Source of the DNA: Rhodobacteraceae bacterium S2214
GTDB lineage: Bacteria; Pseudomonadota; Alphaproteobacteria; Rhodobacterales; Rhodobacteraceae
Length of the DNA: 64,000 nucleotides
Direction of reading: 5' to 3'
Assembly (NCBI GenBank): GCA_025141675.1
Contig: CP081161.1
Coordinates: 1,028,001-1,092,000, forward strand
This document shows positions 48,228-58,492 of the stretch, piece after piece (position 1 is the first letter of the stretch; every line of letters begins with the position of its first letter). The translations under genes and the position numbers were made by a program. Under the pieces are notes generated by a model. It made no database searches and was not told the DNA's origin. It saw only the letters and a program-made list of their open reading frames with translations.

Positions 48228-49589
48228 ATGGCATCCGCAGCAGAGCAAATGGCATCCAACATGAGCTGGGGGGCGTTCGGCAAAGCAACTGAGTTGCGCC
48301 AGCGTATCCTGTTCACACTTGGCCTTTTGATCGTTTACCGTCTTGGCACATTCATTCCGGTTCCCGGTATTGATGGTGCTGCCCTTCGTTCCTTTATGGA
48401 GGACGCCCAAGCCGGTATCGGTGGCATCCTGTCGATGTTCACCGGTGGTGCGCTATCCCGCATGGGGATTTTTGCCCTTGGGATCATGCCGTATATCTCT
48501 GCATCCATTGTGATCCAGTTGCTGTCCACAATGTATGAGCCGCTGAAAAACCTAAAAAAAGAGGGTGAGCAGGGGCGTCGCAAGATTAACCAATACACCC
48601 GTTACCTGACCGTGATCGTGGCGACAGCACAGGCCTTTGGCCTTGCCGCATCGCTCGAGGCGGGTGGGCTTGCGTCCAATCCGGGACTGTTCTTCCAAGC
48701 GTCGTGCATCATTACGATTGTTGGCGGGACGATGTTCCTGATGTGGCTGGGTGAGCAAATCACCGCACGCGGCATCGGTAACGGTATTTCCTTGATCATC
48801 TTCGTCGGCATTATTGCCGAGGTTCCAGCGGCGCTTGCGCAGTTCCTGTCACAAGGCCGGTCCGGTGCGATCAGCCCTGTTGTGATCGTCGGTGTTATTC
48901 TGATGGTGATCGCGGTTCTGACGTTTGTTGTGTTCATGGAGCGCAGCCTGCGTAAGATCCACATCCAGTACCCACGTCAACAACGCGGTATGAAGGTCTA
49001 CGATAGCTCGTCGTCCCACCTGCCGATCAAGGTGAACCCTGCAGGCGTTATGCCAGCGATCTTTGCATCCGCATTGCTGTTGCTGCCCACAACGATCAGC
49101 ACGTTCTCTGGCGGGTCAACAAACCCTGTGATGTCGACCATTCTGGCCTACTTTGGCCCAGGTCAGCCGCTTTACCTGATCTTTTTCTCAGCGATGATTA
49201 TCTTTTTTACGTATTTCTACACCAAAGAAGTTGCGTTCAAGACGGAAGAAGTCGCCGAGAACCTGAAGAACCAAAACGGTTTTGTGCCCGGTATTCGTCC
49301 CGGTAAAAAGACCGCTGATTATCTTGATTATGTTGTGAACCGTATTCTGGTTCTTGGTTCCGGCTACCTTGCTTTGGTTGCCCTGATGCCAGAGATCATT
49401 CGTTCACAGCTGTCCATCCCGTTCTACTTTGGCGGCACGTCGATCTTGATCATTGTGTCTGTTGGTATGGACACGATCCAGCAAATCCAGTCACACCTTC
49501 TTGCACATCAGTACGAAGGCCTGATTGAAAAATCGCAACTCCGTGGTAAACGCGGTGGAGCAAAACGTAAGGGACCGTCACGCCGATGA
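48228..49589 (+). CDS. secY: Preprotein translocase subunit SecY
   Basis: 453-aa SecY with ten membrane helices, the protein-conducting channel. It has [25 protein letters not shown] (helix 1), a plug region with [27 protein letters not shown], and a basic C-terminal tail ([16 protein letters not shown]). It overlaps adk by 4 bp (ATGA). Confidence 0.97.
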   Translation: MASAAEQMASNMSWGAFGKATELRQRILFTLGLLIVYRLGTFIPVPGIDGAALRSFMEDAQAGIGGILSMFTGGALSRMGIFALGIMPYISASIVIQLLSTMYEPLKNLKKEGEQGRRKINQYTRYLTVIVATAQAFGLAASLEAGGLASNPGLFFQASCIITIVGGTMFLMWLGEQITARGIGNGISLIIFVGIIAEVPAALAQFLSQGRSGAISPVVIVGVILMVIAVLTFVVFMERSLRKIHIQYPRQQRGMKVYDSSSSHLPIKVNPAGVMPAIFASALLLLPTTISTFSGGSTNPVMSTILAYFGPGQPLYLIFFSAMIIFFTYFYTKEVAFKTEEVAENLKNQNGFVPGIRPGKKTADYLDYVVNRILVLGSGYLALVALMPEIIRSQLSIPFYFGGTSILIIVSVGMDTIQQIQSHLLAHQYEGLIEKSQLRGKRGGAKRKGPSRR

Positions 49590-50164
49590 ATATTATTCTG
49601 CTTGGACCGCCAGGAGCGGGCAAAGGAACACAAGCCTCCATCTTGGTCAAAGAGCGGAATATGGTTCAACTCAGCACCGGTGACATGCTGCGCGCAGCAA
49701 AGACATCGGGCACCGAGATGGGCAAAAAGGTTGCTGCCGTTATGGACGCTGGCAACCTTGTGACGGACGAGATCGTGATCGGTTTGATTCGCGAACAGCT
49801 AGAAGTTCAGAAAGACGCGAACGGTTTTATCTTTGACGGTTTCCCACGGACATTGGCGCAGGCCGACGCGCTGGGTGAACTGTTGGCAGAGATGGGCGAG
49901 ACGCTGGATCACGTAATCGAGCTGGAAGTAAACGAAGATGTGCTTGTGCAGCGTATCCTTGGTCGTGCGGCAGAAGCCGTGGCTGCCGGTGGCACCGCCC
50001 GTGCTGACGACAATGAGGAAAGCCTGAAGATCCGCCTGATGGCCTACTACAAGCAAACTTCACCGCTGATCGGGTATTACTATGCCAAAGGTGATTTGAA
50101 GTCTGTCGATGGGTTGGCGTCAATGGAAGACGTGGCGGCTAGTATCAAAGCATCTTTGGCGTAA
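49586..50164 (+). CDS. adk: Adenylate kinase
   Basis: 192-aa adenylate kinase (ATP + AMP to 2 ADP). The P-loop is [10 protein letters not shown] (residues 7-16), the AMP-site DGFPRT lies near 86, and the LID is the short, zinc-free type ([24 protein letters not shown]). The length fits the short-form alphaproteobacterial enzymes. The start is coupled to secY. Confidence 0.96.
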   Translation: MNIILLGPPGAGKGTQASILVKERNMVQLSTGDMLRAAKTSGTEMGKKVAAVMDAGNLVTDEIVIGLIREQLEVQKDANGFIFDGFPRTLAQADALGELLAEMGETLDHVIELEVNEDVLVQRILGRAAEAVAAGGTARADDNEESLKIRLMAYYKQTSPLIGYYYAKGDLKSVDGLASMEDVAASIKASLA

Positions 50165-50407
50165 ATGCAGGACTTTCTGGGGTTAGCGAATGAATGCGCA
50201 TTAGAAGCCGGTGCGCTGCAGAGATGCTCCAAGCATCCTGACTTTTATATCACGGGAGAAAACAGCGACGCCGAAGCCGCTGCCTTCGTGTTGTTGGTTG
50301 ATAAAGTTGCTGCGATGAATCTGAGTGTAAATGCAGATTTGGTACTGCAACCTGCTCTCATTTTTGCTCTGCAATTGGCCTATGATGAGTGTCCTGATTG
50401 TTGTTGA
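50165..50407 (+). CDS. 80-aa protein, unknown
   Basis: The ATG directly follows the adk stop, so translation would be coupled. The protein contains CSKHPDFYITGENSDAEAAAF and ends DECPDCC, with an acidic helical middle. No signal or membrane span. I do not recognise a family. It is the only gene between adk and the rpsM promoter. Confidence 0.5.
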   Translation: MQDFLGLANECALEAGALQRCSKHPDFYITGENSDAEAAAFVLLVDKVAAMNLSVNADLVLQPALIFALQLAYDECPDCC

Positions 50408-50428
50408 GGCCGGATTGCGATGTAGGTC

Positions 50429-50457
50429 TTGACCGCTCACGTAATCACTCCTAAACA
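50429..50457 (+). promoter_or_regulatory. Candidate promoter of rpsM-rplQ
   Basis: TTGACC (50429-50434), 17 bp, TAAACA (50452-50457), 155 bp before rpsM. The leader contains a CCCC...GGGG pairing around 50458-50475. Confidence 0.45.
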
Positions 50458-50612
50458 CCCCCATCCCTTAGGGGAATCATTTTGCGGTGAATGGGTCGCC
50501 CCCGACATCCGTAAGCTACCTCGATATGACGCAGCCCGGCGCCTTTAGGTCCGGGCTTCCGTTGTGAAAAAAGGGTCTGGAACCACGGACCCGCAACGTA
50601 AAGGAAATGCAC

Positions 50613-50981
50613 GTGGCACGTATTGCTGGCGTAAACATCCCTACAGGAAAGCGCGTTCCAATCGCACTGACCTACATCACCGGAATCGGCTCTACCACAG
50701 CTGTTCAGATCTGCGACGCGATCGGTATCGATCACACACGTCGTGTCAACGAACTGTCTGACGCAGAAGTCTTGAAAGTCCGTGAATACATCGACGAAAA
50801 TCTGACTGTTGAAGGCGACCTGCGCCGCGAAGTTCAGATGAACGTGAAGCGTTTGATGGACCTCGGTTGCTACCGTGGCCTGCGTCACCGTCGTAACCTT
50901 CCTGTGCGCGGTCAGCGTACATCCACAAACGCGCGTACTCGCAAAGGCCCTGCAAAGGCCATTGCTGGTAAGAAGAAATAA
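50613..50981 (+). CDS. rpsM: 30S ribosomal protein S13
   Basis: 122-aa S13 of the 30S head: [15 protein letters not shown], the helix-two-turn-helix core and the basic tail [17 protein letters not shown]. The start is taken as GTG at 50613: AAAGGA lies 7 nt upstream and the protein then begins as in the family. The in-frame ATG at 50607 abuts the ribosome-binding site and would add only MH. Confidence 0.95.
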   Translation: MARIAGVNIPTGKRVPIALTYITGIGSTTAVQICDAIGIDHTRRVNELSDAEVLKVREYIDENLTVEGDLRREVQMNVKRLMDLGCYRGLRHRRNLPVRGQRTSTNARTRKGPAKAIAGKKK

Positions 50982-50996
50982 GGGAGGGCTGATATC

Positions 50997-51386
50997 ATGG
51001 CACGCGAAGCTAAACGCACCAAGAAGAAGGTCTCCAAGAACATCGCCGCTGGCGTTGCTCACGTGAACTCTTCGTTCAACAACACAAAAATCCTGATCTC
51101 CGACGTACAGGGCAACGCCATTTCATGGTCGTCCGCTGGTACAATGGGCTTTAAAGGCTCACGGAAGTCCACACCTTACGCAGCTCAGATGGCTGCTGAA
51201 GATGCGGGCAAAAAAGCACAAGACCACGGTGTGAAAACACTGGAAGTCGAAGTGCAGGGTCCAGGTTCTGGCCGTGAGTCCGCATTGCGCGCTCTGGCTG
51301 CTATCGGTTTCAACATCACATCTATCCGTGACGTGACGCCAATGGCACACAACGGCTGCCGCCCACCAAAGCGCCGCCGCGTCTAA
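50997..51386 (+). CDS. rpsK: 30S ribosomal protein S11
   Basis: 129-aa S11 of the 30S platform: [42 protein letters not shown] and the C-terminal [18 protein letters not shown]. It follows rpsM after 15 bp. Confidence 0.97.
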   Translation: MAREAKRTKKKVSKNIAAGVAHVNSSFNNTKILISDVQGNAISWSSAGTMGFKGSRKSTPYAAQMAAEDAGKKAQDHGVKTLEVEVQGPGSGRESALRALAAIGFNITSIRDVTPMAHNGCRPPKRRRV

Positions 51387-51400
51387 GCGAATTACCCGTG

Positions 51401-51428
51401 ATGGGGCTGTGCATTTGCACGGCCCCAT
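51401..51428 (+). promoter_or_regulatory. 12-bp hairpin between rpsK and rpoA
   Basis: Stem 51401-51412 with 51417-51428 (one T-G pair), loop ATTT, then TTCCGTCATTTTG. It is terminator-like with a poor T run; since rpoA and rplQ follow without an obvious promoter it is probably an attenuator or processing site. Confidence 0.55.
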
Positions 51429-51495
51429 TCCGTCATTTTGAAACCTCGGGCGTTTGCCTTTTGATCATGAAAGGTAGACTGGAATGGAGGGACAC

Positions 51496-52512
51496 ATGAT
51501 CCACAAGAACTGGGCTGAATTAATCAAGCCAACACAGCTGGAAGTGAAGCCGGGTAATGACCCAGCACGCCAAGCCACTGTAATTGCCGAACCGCTTGAG
51601 CGCGGCTTTGGTCTGACACTGGGCAACGCCCTGCGTCGTATTCTGATGTCATCCCTTCAAGGTGCTGCCATCACTGCCGTTCAGATCGACAACGTTCTGC
51701 ACGAGTTTAGCTCTGTGTCCGGTGTACGTGAAGACGTAACTGACATCGTGCTTAACCTCAAAGGTGTGGCGATCCGTATGGATGTCGAAGGCCCTAAGCG
51801 TTTGTCAGTACAAGCCAAAGGTCCAGGTGTTGTCACTGCTGGTGACATCTCTGAAACCAACGGTATCGAAGTGCTGAACAAAGATCACATCATCTGTCAC
51901 CTCGACGATGGCGCTGATCTGTACATGGAACTGACCGTGAATACCGGTAAGGGCTATGTTGCAGCTGAGAAGAACAAGCCAGAAGACGCGCCAATCGGCA
52001 TGATCTCTATCGACGCGATCTATTCGCCGGTAAAGAAAGTGTCATATGACGTGCAGCCTACCCGTGAAGGTCAGGTTCTGGACTATGATAAACTGACGAT
52101 GAAGGTTGAGACTGATGGGTCTTTGACACCTGACGATGCTGTCGCTTACGCGGCCCGCATTCTGCAGGACCAGCTGTCCATCTTCGTCAACTTCGACGAG
52201 CCTGAATCAGCACAAGCTGGCGCAGACGATGACGGTCTTGAGTTCAACCCGCTGCTTCTTAAGAAAGTGGACGAGTTGGAACTGTCTGTTCGTTCCGCGA
52301 ACTGCCTGAAGAACGACAACATCGTTTACATCGGTGATCTGATCCAGAAAACCGAAGCTGAAATGCTGCGCACACCGAACTTCGGTCGGAAGTCTTTGAA
52401 CGAGATCAAAGAAGTCCTGTCCGGCATGGGTCTGCACCTCGGCATGGACGTTGAGGACTGGCCACCAGACAACATCGAAGATCTTGCAAAGAAATTCGAA
52501 GATCAGTTCTAA
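51496..52512 (+). CDS. rpoA: DNA-directed RNA polymerase subunit alpha
   Basis: 338-aa alpha subunit. The N-terminal dimerisation/assembly domain (1 to about 230) contains [21 protein letters not shown]; a flexible linker leads to the C-terminal domain (about 255-338) with [20 protein letters not shown] and [12 protein letters not shown], which contacts UP elements and activators. The ATG at 51496 is chosen: GGAGG lies 4 nt upstream and the protein begins [12 protein letters not shown] as in relatives. An ATG at 51484 precedes that site. Confidence 0.97.
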   Translation: MIHKNWAELIKPTQLEVKPGNDPARQATVIAEPLERGFGLTLGNALRRILMSSLQGAAITAVQIDNVLHEFSSVSGVREDVTDIVLNLKGVAIRMDVEGPKRLSVQAKGPGVVTAGDISETNGIEVLNKDHIICHLDDGADLYMELTVNTGKGYVAAEKNKPEDAPIGMISIDAIYSPVKKVSYDVQPTREGQVLDYDKLTMKVETDGSLTPDDAVAYAARILQDQLSIFVNFDEPESAQAGADDDGLEFNPLLLKKVDELELSVRSANCLKNDNIVYIGDLIQKTEAEMLRTPNFGRKSLNEIKEVLSGMGLHLGMDVEDWPPDNIEDLAKKFEDQF

Positions 52513-52517
52513 GACAT

Positions 52518-52541
52518 TGGGCGGGTTTTCGGACCCGCCCA
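52518..52541. repeat. Intercistronic hairpin rpoA-rplQ
   Basis: 9-bp perfect stem TGGGCGGGT/ACCCGCCCA, loop TTTCGG, 5 nt after the rpoA stop and with no T run. Confidence 0.6.
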
Positions 52542-52651
52542 TGCACGACAATGCCGGCAATGACCGGGAAAATATGGGCAATCACGCCCCAACAGAGTGG
52601 GGGACACGCATCCCTTGCCGTACAAAGCATAAAGCACTTTAGGAGACTGAC

Positions 52652-53065
52652 ATGCGCCACGGACATGGTTACCGTAAACTGAACCGTACACACGAGCACC
52701 GCAAAGCGATGTTCGCAAACATGGCTGGTTCTTTGATCGAGCACGAGCAGATCAAAACAACACTGCCAAAAGCAAAAGAATTGAAGCGCGTGATCGAAAA
52801 GCTCGTCACGCTCGCAAAGCGCGGCGACTTGCACGCACGTCGTCAGGCAAACGCACAGCTGAAGCAAGAAATGCACACAGCACGTTTGTTCGAAATCCTC
52901 GGCCCACGCTACAAAGACCGCCAAGGTGGTTACGTGCGTGTGATGAAAGCGGGCTTCCGCTACGGTGACATGGCGCCAATGGCGATCATCGAATTCGTAG
53001 ACCGCGACGTTGATGCAAAAGGCGCAGCTGACAAGGCACGTCTGGCAGAGTCCGACGCAGAGTAA
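52652..53065 (+). CDS. rplQ: 50S ribosomal protein L17
   Basis: 137-aa L17: [50 protein letters not shown] and [30 protein letters not shown] precedes the ATG. It ends the alpha segment and the whole ribosomal supercluster in this window. Confidence 0.97.
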   Translation: MRHGHGYRKLNRTHEHRKAMFANMAGSLIEHEQIKTTLPKAKELKRVIEKLVTLAKRGDLHARRQANAQLKQEMHTARLFEILGPRYKDRQGGYVRVMKAGFRYGDMAPMAIIEFVDRDVDAKGAADKARLAESDAE

Positions 53066-53086
53066 GCCAATCGGCTAAGTATTCGG

Positions 53087-53118
53087 AAAAGCCCCGTGCA
53101 TCCCGCGCGGGGCTTTTT
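53087..53118 (+). terminator. Intrinsic terminator after rplQ
   Basis: GCCCCG(T)G stem (53091-53098 with 53106-53113) flanked by A4 and T5, giving up to 12 pairs, followed by TTTTTCTTTG. Confidence 0.9.
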
Positions 53119-53155
53119 CTTTGTCTCCTTTAGGTTTAGCGCATAGGTTCCCGTT

Positions 53156-54466
53156 ATGGCTGATCTTTTTGAAACCTCTGCGGCGACACCCGCTGCTGGA
53201 CCCCGCCCATTGGCAGATAGACTACGCCCACAGTCGTTGGGCGACGTCATTGGTCAGGAACAGGTCCTTGGGCCTGATGCGCCTTTGGGCATTATGTTGT
53301 CGTCGGGATCGTTATCATCCCTGATTTTCTGGGGCCCGCCTGGCGTCGGGAAAACGACGATCGCGCGTTTGCTCGCGAACGAATCCGATCTGCATTTTGT
53401 CCAGATTTCCGCGATCTTTACGGGTGTGCCTGAACTGCGCAAAGTCTTTGAGGCTGCGAAAATCAGACGCCAGAACGGGAAGGGGACGTTGTTGTTCGTG
53501 GACGAAATCCACCGTTTTAACAAGGCACAGCAGGACGGGTTTCTGCCGTACATGGAAGACGGCACTATCCTGTTGGTAGGGGCAACAACCGAGAATCCGT
53601 CGTTTGAATTGAACGCTGCGGTGCTGTCGCGCAGTCAGGTGCTAATCCTGTCGCGCTTGACCGAGGATGACCTTGAACGATTGGCGCAGCGTGCAGAACG
53701 CGAGCTGGATCGAAAGCTGCCGTTAGATGCACAGGCACGTGCCGCTTTGATCGAAATGGCCGATGGTGACGGGCGCGGGTTGTTGAACCTGATCGAACAG
53801 ATCGCTGCATGGAAGGTTGATGCGCCGCTGACGGCCGATGATCTATCTAAGCGTTTGATGAAACGTGCGGCCAAATACGACAAAACGGGTGATGAGCATT
53901 ACAACCTAATAAGCGCCTTGCACAAATCGGTGCGTGGCTCTGACCCTGATGCAGCGCTTTATTGGTTTGCACGGATGTTAGCGGGGGGCGAAGACCCGCG
54001 ATATCTGGCCCGCCGTATCACGCGCATGGCTGTTGAAGATATCGCACTGGCCGATCCGCAAGCGCACCGCGTGTGTCTGGATGCATGGGAAACCTACGAA
54101 CGGCTTGGGTCGCCTGAGGGGGAATTGGCTTTGGCGGGGGCTGTGACTTATGTCGCGCTCGCCCCGAAATCGAACGCGGTTTACGTCGCCTATAAGGCTG
54201 CAATGAATGCCGCGAAGAAACACGGGTCAGAACCGCCCCCCGCGCATATTCTGAATGCCCCAACGACGTTGATGAAAGAGCAGGGGTTCGGCGCGGGCTA
54301 TGCCTATGATCACGACGCAGAAGACGGGTTCAGTGGCCAGAACTATTTCCCGGAAACGATGAAACGCGGCGAATACTACGCCCCCGTTGATCGTGGCTTT
54401 GAGCGTGATCTCAAGAAGCGCGTCGAATATTTTGCGGGACTGCGCGCCAAGAGGGCGAAGTCATGA
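53156..54466 (+). CDS. rarA: Replication-associated recombination protein A (MgsA/RarA AAA+ ATPase)
   Basis: 436-aa AAA+ ATPase acting at stalled replication forks. Walker A is GPPGVGKTT (from residue 60), Walker B LLFVDEIHRFNKAQQD (near 114), sensor-type GATTENPSFELNAAVLSR follows, and the C-terminal tetramerisation domain includes GEDPRYLARRITRMAVEDIALADP. It begins a run of five overlapping genes; its stop overlaps crcB by 4 bp. Confidence 0.95.
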   Translation: MADLFETSAATPAAGPRPLADRLRPQSLGDVIGQEQVLGPDAPLGIMLSSGSLSSLIFWGPPGVGKTTIARLLANESDLHFVQISAIFTGVPELRKVFEAAKIRRQNGKGTLLFVDEIHRFNKAQQDGFLPYMEDGTILLVGATTENPSFELNAAVLSRSQVLILSRLTEDDLERLAQRAERELDRKLPLDAQARAALIEMADGDGRGLLNLIEQIAAWKVDAPLTADDLSKRLMKRAAKYDKTGDEHYNLISALHKSVRGSDPDAALYWFARMLAGGEDPRYLARRITRMAVEDIALADPQAHRVCLDAWETYERLGSPEGELALAGAVTYVALAPKSNAVYVAYKAAMNAAKKHGSEPPPAHILNAPTTLMKEQGFGAGYAYDHDAEDGFSGQNYFPETMKRGEYYAPVDRGFERDLKKRVEYFAGLRAKRAKS

Positions 54467-54813
54467 CTGTCGTGTCCGTCGCTCTAGGTGGCGCAATCGG
54501 GGCGGTGTTGCGGTATTGGGTGGGGCTGGCTGTCGCTTTCCCGCTCGGGACGCTGACCGTCAATGTCGTGGGATCACTGATTATTGGAATCGTCTGGGCC
54601 TACGTCAATGCAAAGGGCCTGCACGCGTGGTTGCCGTTCATTATGACCGGTTTATTGGGCGGTTTTACCACGTTTAGTGCGTTTTCCTTGGATACGGTGC
54701 GTCTGATCGAGGCGGGAAGGCTGGCGGCGGCTGGTGGATATGTTATGGCGTCCGTTCTGTTATCGCTGGCGGCCTGTGTCGTCGGCCATTGGATGATTAG
54801 GGGCACGCTATGA
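54463..54813 (+). CDS. crcB: Fluoride efflux channel CrcB/Fluc
   Basis: 116 aa, four membrane helices. Family marks are GGAIGAVLRYWVG, LTVNVVGSLIIG (the Asn at the pore) and TGLLGGFTTFSAFSLDT (the Phe-box residues). The protein dimerises head-to-tail to expel fluoride. I see no fluoride riboswitch, and the overlaps at both ends (4 bp each) indicate operon expression rather than fluoride control. Confidence 0.93.
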   Translation: MTVVSVALGGAIGAVLRYWVGLAVAFPLGTLTVNVVGSLIIGIVWAYVNAKGLHAWLPFIMTGLLGGFTTFSAFSLDTVRLIEAGRLAAAGGYVMASVLLSLAACVVGHWMIRGTL

Positions 54814-55862
54814 GCGGCGTACAAACACGGGTCGTGGGACCAGACGAAGGTGATCAACGCGTTGACCGTTATTTGCGGCGCTTGTTTCCGCATGTGACCC
54901 AAGGCCGGATCGAAAAGATGTGCCGCAAAGGCGAGGTCCGCGTTGACGGTGGCCGTGTGAAGTCGAATTCACGCGTTGAAGTTGGCCAGAAAGTTCGTAT
55001 TCCCCCATTGCCGACCGAAGAAGAAGCTGCAGCAGCTGCGCGGCTGAACAAGCACGGCGTCACCAAGGCTGATGCGAAGCTGATCCAGTCCTGTGTGATT
55101 TACCGCGACGCCGATATGATCGTGATCAACAAACCTGCGGGCCTTGCCACGCAAGGTGGCACGAACACGACGCGCCACGTAGACGGGCTGTCGGAAGCGT
55201 TGATGTATGATTACGACGAAAAGCCGCGTTTGGTGCATCGTCTTGATAAGGATACGTCGGGCGTGCTGGTTTTGGCCCGCACCCGTATGGCTGCGCGTGC
55301 TTTGACCGAAAACATGAAGCACCGCGAAACCCGCAAGATTTACTGGGCGGCGATTGCCGGTGTGCCGCATCCACGTGCTGCGACCATCAAATACGGTCTG
55401 ATGAAAGCTGGCGGCGGACGCGGCGGCGAAAACGAAAAGATGGTGTGCATTCACCCCGATGAAGTTGCCAAGACCGAAGGCGCGAAACGTGCCACGTCTG
55501 ACTACGCCGTCATGGATACACTTGCATCGCGTGCGTCGTGGTGTGCGCTGGTGCCGATTACGGGCCGGACGCATCAGCTGCGCGCTCATATGGCCGAGAT
55601 TGGTCACCCGATTGTCGGTGATGGCAAATACGGCGGGTCCGAGCAGGAAAACCTTGGCGATGGCTGGGGCGCGGGCATGGGCAGCGAAATCGGCCGCAAG
55701 ATGCATTTGCATGCACGCAGCTTGAAGATTGAACATCCGACGACCGGTGCGGTCATGGATTTCATCGCACCACTTCCAGAGCATATGCAAAAGACGTGGG
55801 ATTTTGTCGGGTGGAAAGTCAGCCACGCCCCCGCTGATCCGTTCAATATGCCAGATGCCTGA
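54810..55862 (+). CDS. rluC: RluA-family pseudouridine synthase, RluC-like
   Basis: 350 aa: an S4 RNA-binding domain at about 10-75 (DQRVDRYLRRLFPHVTQGRIEKMCRKGEVRVDGGRVK) and a catalytic RluA domain. The catalytic motif HRLDKDTSGVLVLART carries the conserved Asp (near residue 146), and GRTHQLRAHMAEIGHPIVGD follows. RluC modifies 23S rRNA at three sites; the exact target here is inferred. It overlaps crcB by 4 bp and the HAD gene by 8 bp. Confidence 0.9.
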   Translation: MSGVQTRVVGPDEGDQRVDRYLRRLFPHVTQGRIEKMCRKGEVRVDGGRVKSNSRVEVGQKVRIPPLPTEEEAAAAARLNKHGVTKADAKLIQSCVIYRDADMIVINKPAGLATQGGTNTTRHVDGLSEALMYDYDEKPRLVHRLDKDTSGVLVLARTRMAARALTENMKHRETRKIYWAAIAGVPHPRAATIKYGLMKAGGGRGGENEKMVCIHPDEVAKTEGAKRATSDYAVMDTLASRASWCALVPITGRTHQLRAHMAEIGHPIVGDGKYGGSEQENLGDGWGAGMGSEIGRKMHLHARSLKIEHPTTGAVMDFIAPLPEHMQKTWDFVGWKVSHAPADPFNMPDA

Positions 55863-56532
55863 ACCGCGGCTTGTCATCTTTGACGTGGACGGCACCTTGG
55901 TCGATAGCCAAGAGATGATCGTCGCGGCCTTCACGCATGCCTATGCTGGACTTGATCTTGCGCCACCGCCCCGCGATCAGATGTTGCGGTTCGTTGGGCG
56001 GTCCCTCGAGCTGATTTTTCCAGAATTGTCGCCTGAACTCGACGCGCCGCTGCACGACAAACTAACACAAGGCTACCGTGACGCGTATTTCCATCTGCGC
56101 AAGACACGCGGCAGCAACGCGACCTCGCCATTGTATCCAGGGGCGATGCAGGCACTTGAAACGCTACGGGCGCAGGATTGGACGTTGCTTGCGGTTGCGA
56201 CAGGGAAATCCAAGCGCGGCCTTGATAAGCTGATCGAAGGATATGGGCTTGAGGGCTATTTTCTGAGCCAACAAGTGGCCGACTTTCATCCGTCAAAACC
56301 ACATCCCGCGATGGTGCAGGCATGTCTGAACGAAACAGGCGTCGCCGCTGACCGCACCGTCATGATCGGTGACACGACATTTGATATCGACATGGGGCGT
56401 GCCGCCGGCGTGAAAACAATTGGTGTTTCTTGGGGGTATCATCCGGTTGAGACCTTGCAAGCCGACACAATCATCCACAGCTTTGATGCGCTTCATAGCG
56501 CGATAGACGATCTAATAGGACTTGAGACATGA
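55855..56532 (+). CDS. HAD-family hydrolase, phosphoglycolate-phosphatase-like
   Basis: 225-aa HAD subfamily IA phosphatase. Motif I is FDVDGTLVDSQ (nucleophile Asp10, acid Asp12), motif II the VATGKSK region, motif III the conserved Lys in HPSKPHP, and motif IV GDTTFDIDMGRAAG. The helical cap lies at about 20-90. The substrate is unknown. The ATG at 55855 gives a canonical start MPEPRLVIFDVDG; longer in-frame starts would lie deep inside rluC. Confidence 0.88.
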   Translation: MPEPRLVIFDVDGTLVDSQEMIVAAFTHAYAGLDLAPPPRDQMLRFVGRSLELIFPELSPELDAPLHDKLTQGYRDAYFHLRKTRGSNATSPLYPGAMQALETLRAQDWTLLAVATGKSKRGLDKLIEGYGLEGYFLSQQVADFHPSKPHPAMVQACLNETGVAADRTVMIGDTTFDIDMGRAAGVKTIGVSWGYHPVETLQADTIIHSFDALHSAIDDLIGLET

Positions 56533-57239
56533 GCGACTGGGCCGCGAAACGCTTTTGGAAAACGACAGCAGCCGTTGAATGTGACGGCGGCTATGCGATT
56601 GAACTGGACGGGCGTCCTGTCAAAACCCCTGCAAAGGTGGCGTTGGTTGTGCCAACCGCTGATATGGCGGCTGCGGTGGCGTCTGAATGGGACGCGCAGG
56701 TGGATTTGATTGATCCCACGACGATGCCTGTGACGCGCGGTGCGAACGCGGCAATCGATAAGGTGTCCGTACAAAAGGCCGAAGTGGTCGAAATGCTGGC
56801 CGCCTACGGTGACAGTGATTTGCTGTGTTACCGTGCGGCGGGCCCTGCGGAATTGATCGCGCGCCAAGCGGATCATTGGGATCCATTGTTGCAGTGGGCA
56901 AAGGGACGATTTGATGCCGGCCTGAAAAGCGCAGAGGGCGTTATGCATGTCCCACAGGACGGTGGTGCGCTGACGCGCCTGAAAGCTGAGCTGGATGCGA
57001 TGACGCATTTCGAGATCGCGGCTGCCCACGATTTGATCAGCTTGTCGGGGTCGCTTGTCATCGCACTGGCGGTGATCGATGGTCATTTAAGCGAAGAAGA
57101 CGGGTGGGCCGTGTCGCGCGTCGATGAAGAATGGCAGTTTGAACAATGGGGTGACGACGACGATGCGCGTGCGCTCGAATCTGTTAAACGCCAAGCTTTT
57201 TTTGATGCTGCTAATTTCTACAAAATGGCCCGGACCTAG
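56529..57239 (+). CDS. ATP12-family F1-ATPase assembly chaperone
   Basis: 236 aa. It matches the ATP12 chaperone family: KRFWKTTAAVECDGGYAIELDGRPVKTP at the N-terminus, AAAVASEWDAQVDLIDPTTMPVTR, and the C-terminal DLISLSGSLVIALAVIDGHLS. In mitochondria and alphaproteobacteria ATP12 binds the F1 alpha subunit before assembly. It overlaps the HAD gene by 4 bp and ends the operon. Confidence 0.9.
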   Translation: MSDWAAKRFWKTTAAVECDGGYAIELDGRPVKTPAKVALVVPTADMAAAVASEWDAQVDLIDPTTMPVTRGANAAIDKVSVQKAEVVEMLAAYGDSDLLCYRAAGPAELIARQADHWDPLLQWAKGRFDAGLKSAEGVMHVPQDGGALTRLKAELDAMTHFEIAAAHDLISLSGSLVIALAVIDGHLSEEDGWAVSRVDEEWQFEQWGDDDDARALESVKRQAFFDAANFYKMART

Positions 57240-57462
57240 CGTCACCTCTCGTTAGACGGGTGTGCGAAAGCCGTCGTTTGAGGCGTTTGCGTATTTTGAT
57301 AGCAAATTTGTCTGAGAATCCCTTGACGATTCCCGATGATTCCTCCCACTCTAGGGCAGTTAAAGGCGGGGTGTCCCGTCTGGAGCTTCATAACTATCCC
57401 TGAAGGGATGGAACAAAACCGCCCGAACGGGAGTAAGGGCGGAAACTCAGGAAGAGGTAACA

Positions 57463-58482
57463 ATGAAAAAAACCGTATTTCTCGGCGCACTCACGGTCGC
57501 TGGTCTGGCTGCAGCATCTGCATCCGCGGCAACACTGGATGACGTCAAAGAGCGCGGCAAACTGAACTGTGGTGTGACCACAGGTCTTGTCGGTTTTGCG
57601 GCACCTGATGCGAACGGCGAATGGGCTGGCTTTGACGTTGCAGTCTGCCGCGCAGTTGCAGCTGCAGTTCTTGGCGACCCAACTGCCGTTGAATTCGTTC
57701 CAACAACTGGTCAGACACGCTTCACAGCGCTGGCGTCCGGCGAAATCGACATGCTGGCACGTAACACCACATGGACATTCTCACGCGACACAGACCTCAA
57801 GTTTGATTTCGTAGGCGTGAACTACTACGACGGCCAAGGCTTCTTGATCCCGAAAGAGCTGGGCGTTGCCTCTGCTAAGGATCTGGACGGCGCGACTGTA
57901 TGTATCCAAACTGGTACAACAACAGAGCTGAACCTTGCTGACTTCTTCCGCGTCAACAACATCTCTTACGAGCCTGTGCCGATTGAAACAAACGCAGAAG
58001 GCCAGCAGCAGTACCTTGCCGGTGCTTGCGACGTTTACACAACTGACGCATCCGGTCTTGCTTCGACACGTGCGACATTTGAAAATCCAGACGATCACGT
58101 TCTGATGCCAGAAATCATCTCCAAAGAGCCACTTGGCCCGCTGGTACGTCACGGTGATTCCGAATGGGGCGACATCGTACGCTGGACACTGAACGCACTG
58201 ATCACAGCTGAAGAGCTGGGTGTGTCTTCATCCAACCTTGCTGAGCTGTCCGCAGCTGCAACTGACAACCCAGAAGTTAACCGTTTGCTCGGTACTGAAG
58301 GTGAGTTGGGCGCGATGATCGGTCTTGACGCTGGTTGGGCTGCTGCCGCTATCGGCGCAGAAGGCAACTACGGCGAGATCTTCGAGAAGAACATCGGTGA
58401 GAACACACCAATTGGTCTTGCTCGTGGTCTGAACGCACAGTGGACCGAAGGCGGCCTGCTGTATTCACCACCATTCCGCTAA
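57463..58482 (+). CDS. aapJ: General L-amino-acid ABC transporter, periplasmic binding protein
   Basis: 339 aa with a Sec signal peptide (to ASASA, near 22). The mature protein is an amino-acid binding protein: KLNCGVTTGLVGFAAPDANGEWAGFDVAVCRAVAAAV, FTALASGEIDMLARNTTWTFSRD and the ELGVSSSNLAEL region. It is typical of AapJ/BztA, which serves glutamate, glutamine, aspartate, asparagine and other L-amino acids. AGGAAGAGG precedes the ATG. It is the first gene of aapJQMP; a stable hairpin follows, as expected when the binding protein is made in excess. Confidence 0.93.
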   Translation: MKKTVFLGALTVAGLAAASASAATLDDVKERGKLNCGVTTGLVGFAAPDANGEWAGFDVAVCRAVAAAVLGDPTAVEFVPTTGQTRFTALASGEIDMLARNTTWTFSRDTDLKFDFVGVNYYDGQGFLIPKELGVASAKDLDGATVCIQTGTTTELNLADFFRVNNISYEPVPIETNAEGQQQYLAGACDVYTTDASGLASTRATFENPDDHVLMPEIISKEPLGPLVRHGDSEWGDIVRWTLNALITAEELGVSSSNLAELSAAATDNPEVNRLLGTEGELGAMIGLDAGWAAAAIGAEGNYGEIFEKNIGENTPIGLARGLNAQWTEGGLLYSPPFR

Positions 58483-58492
58483 ATCCGGAATA

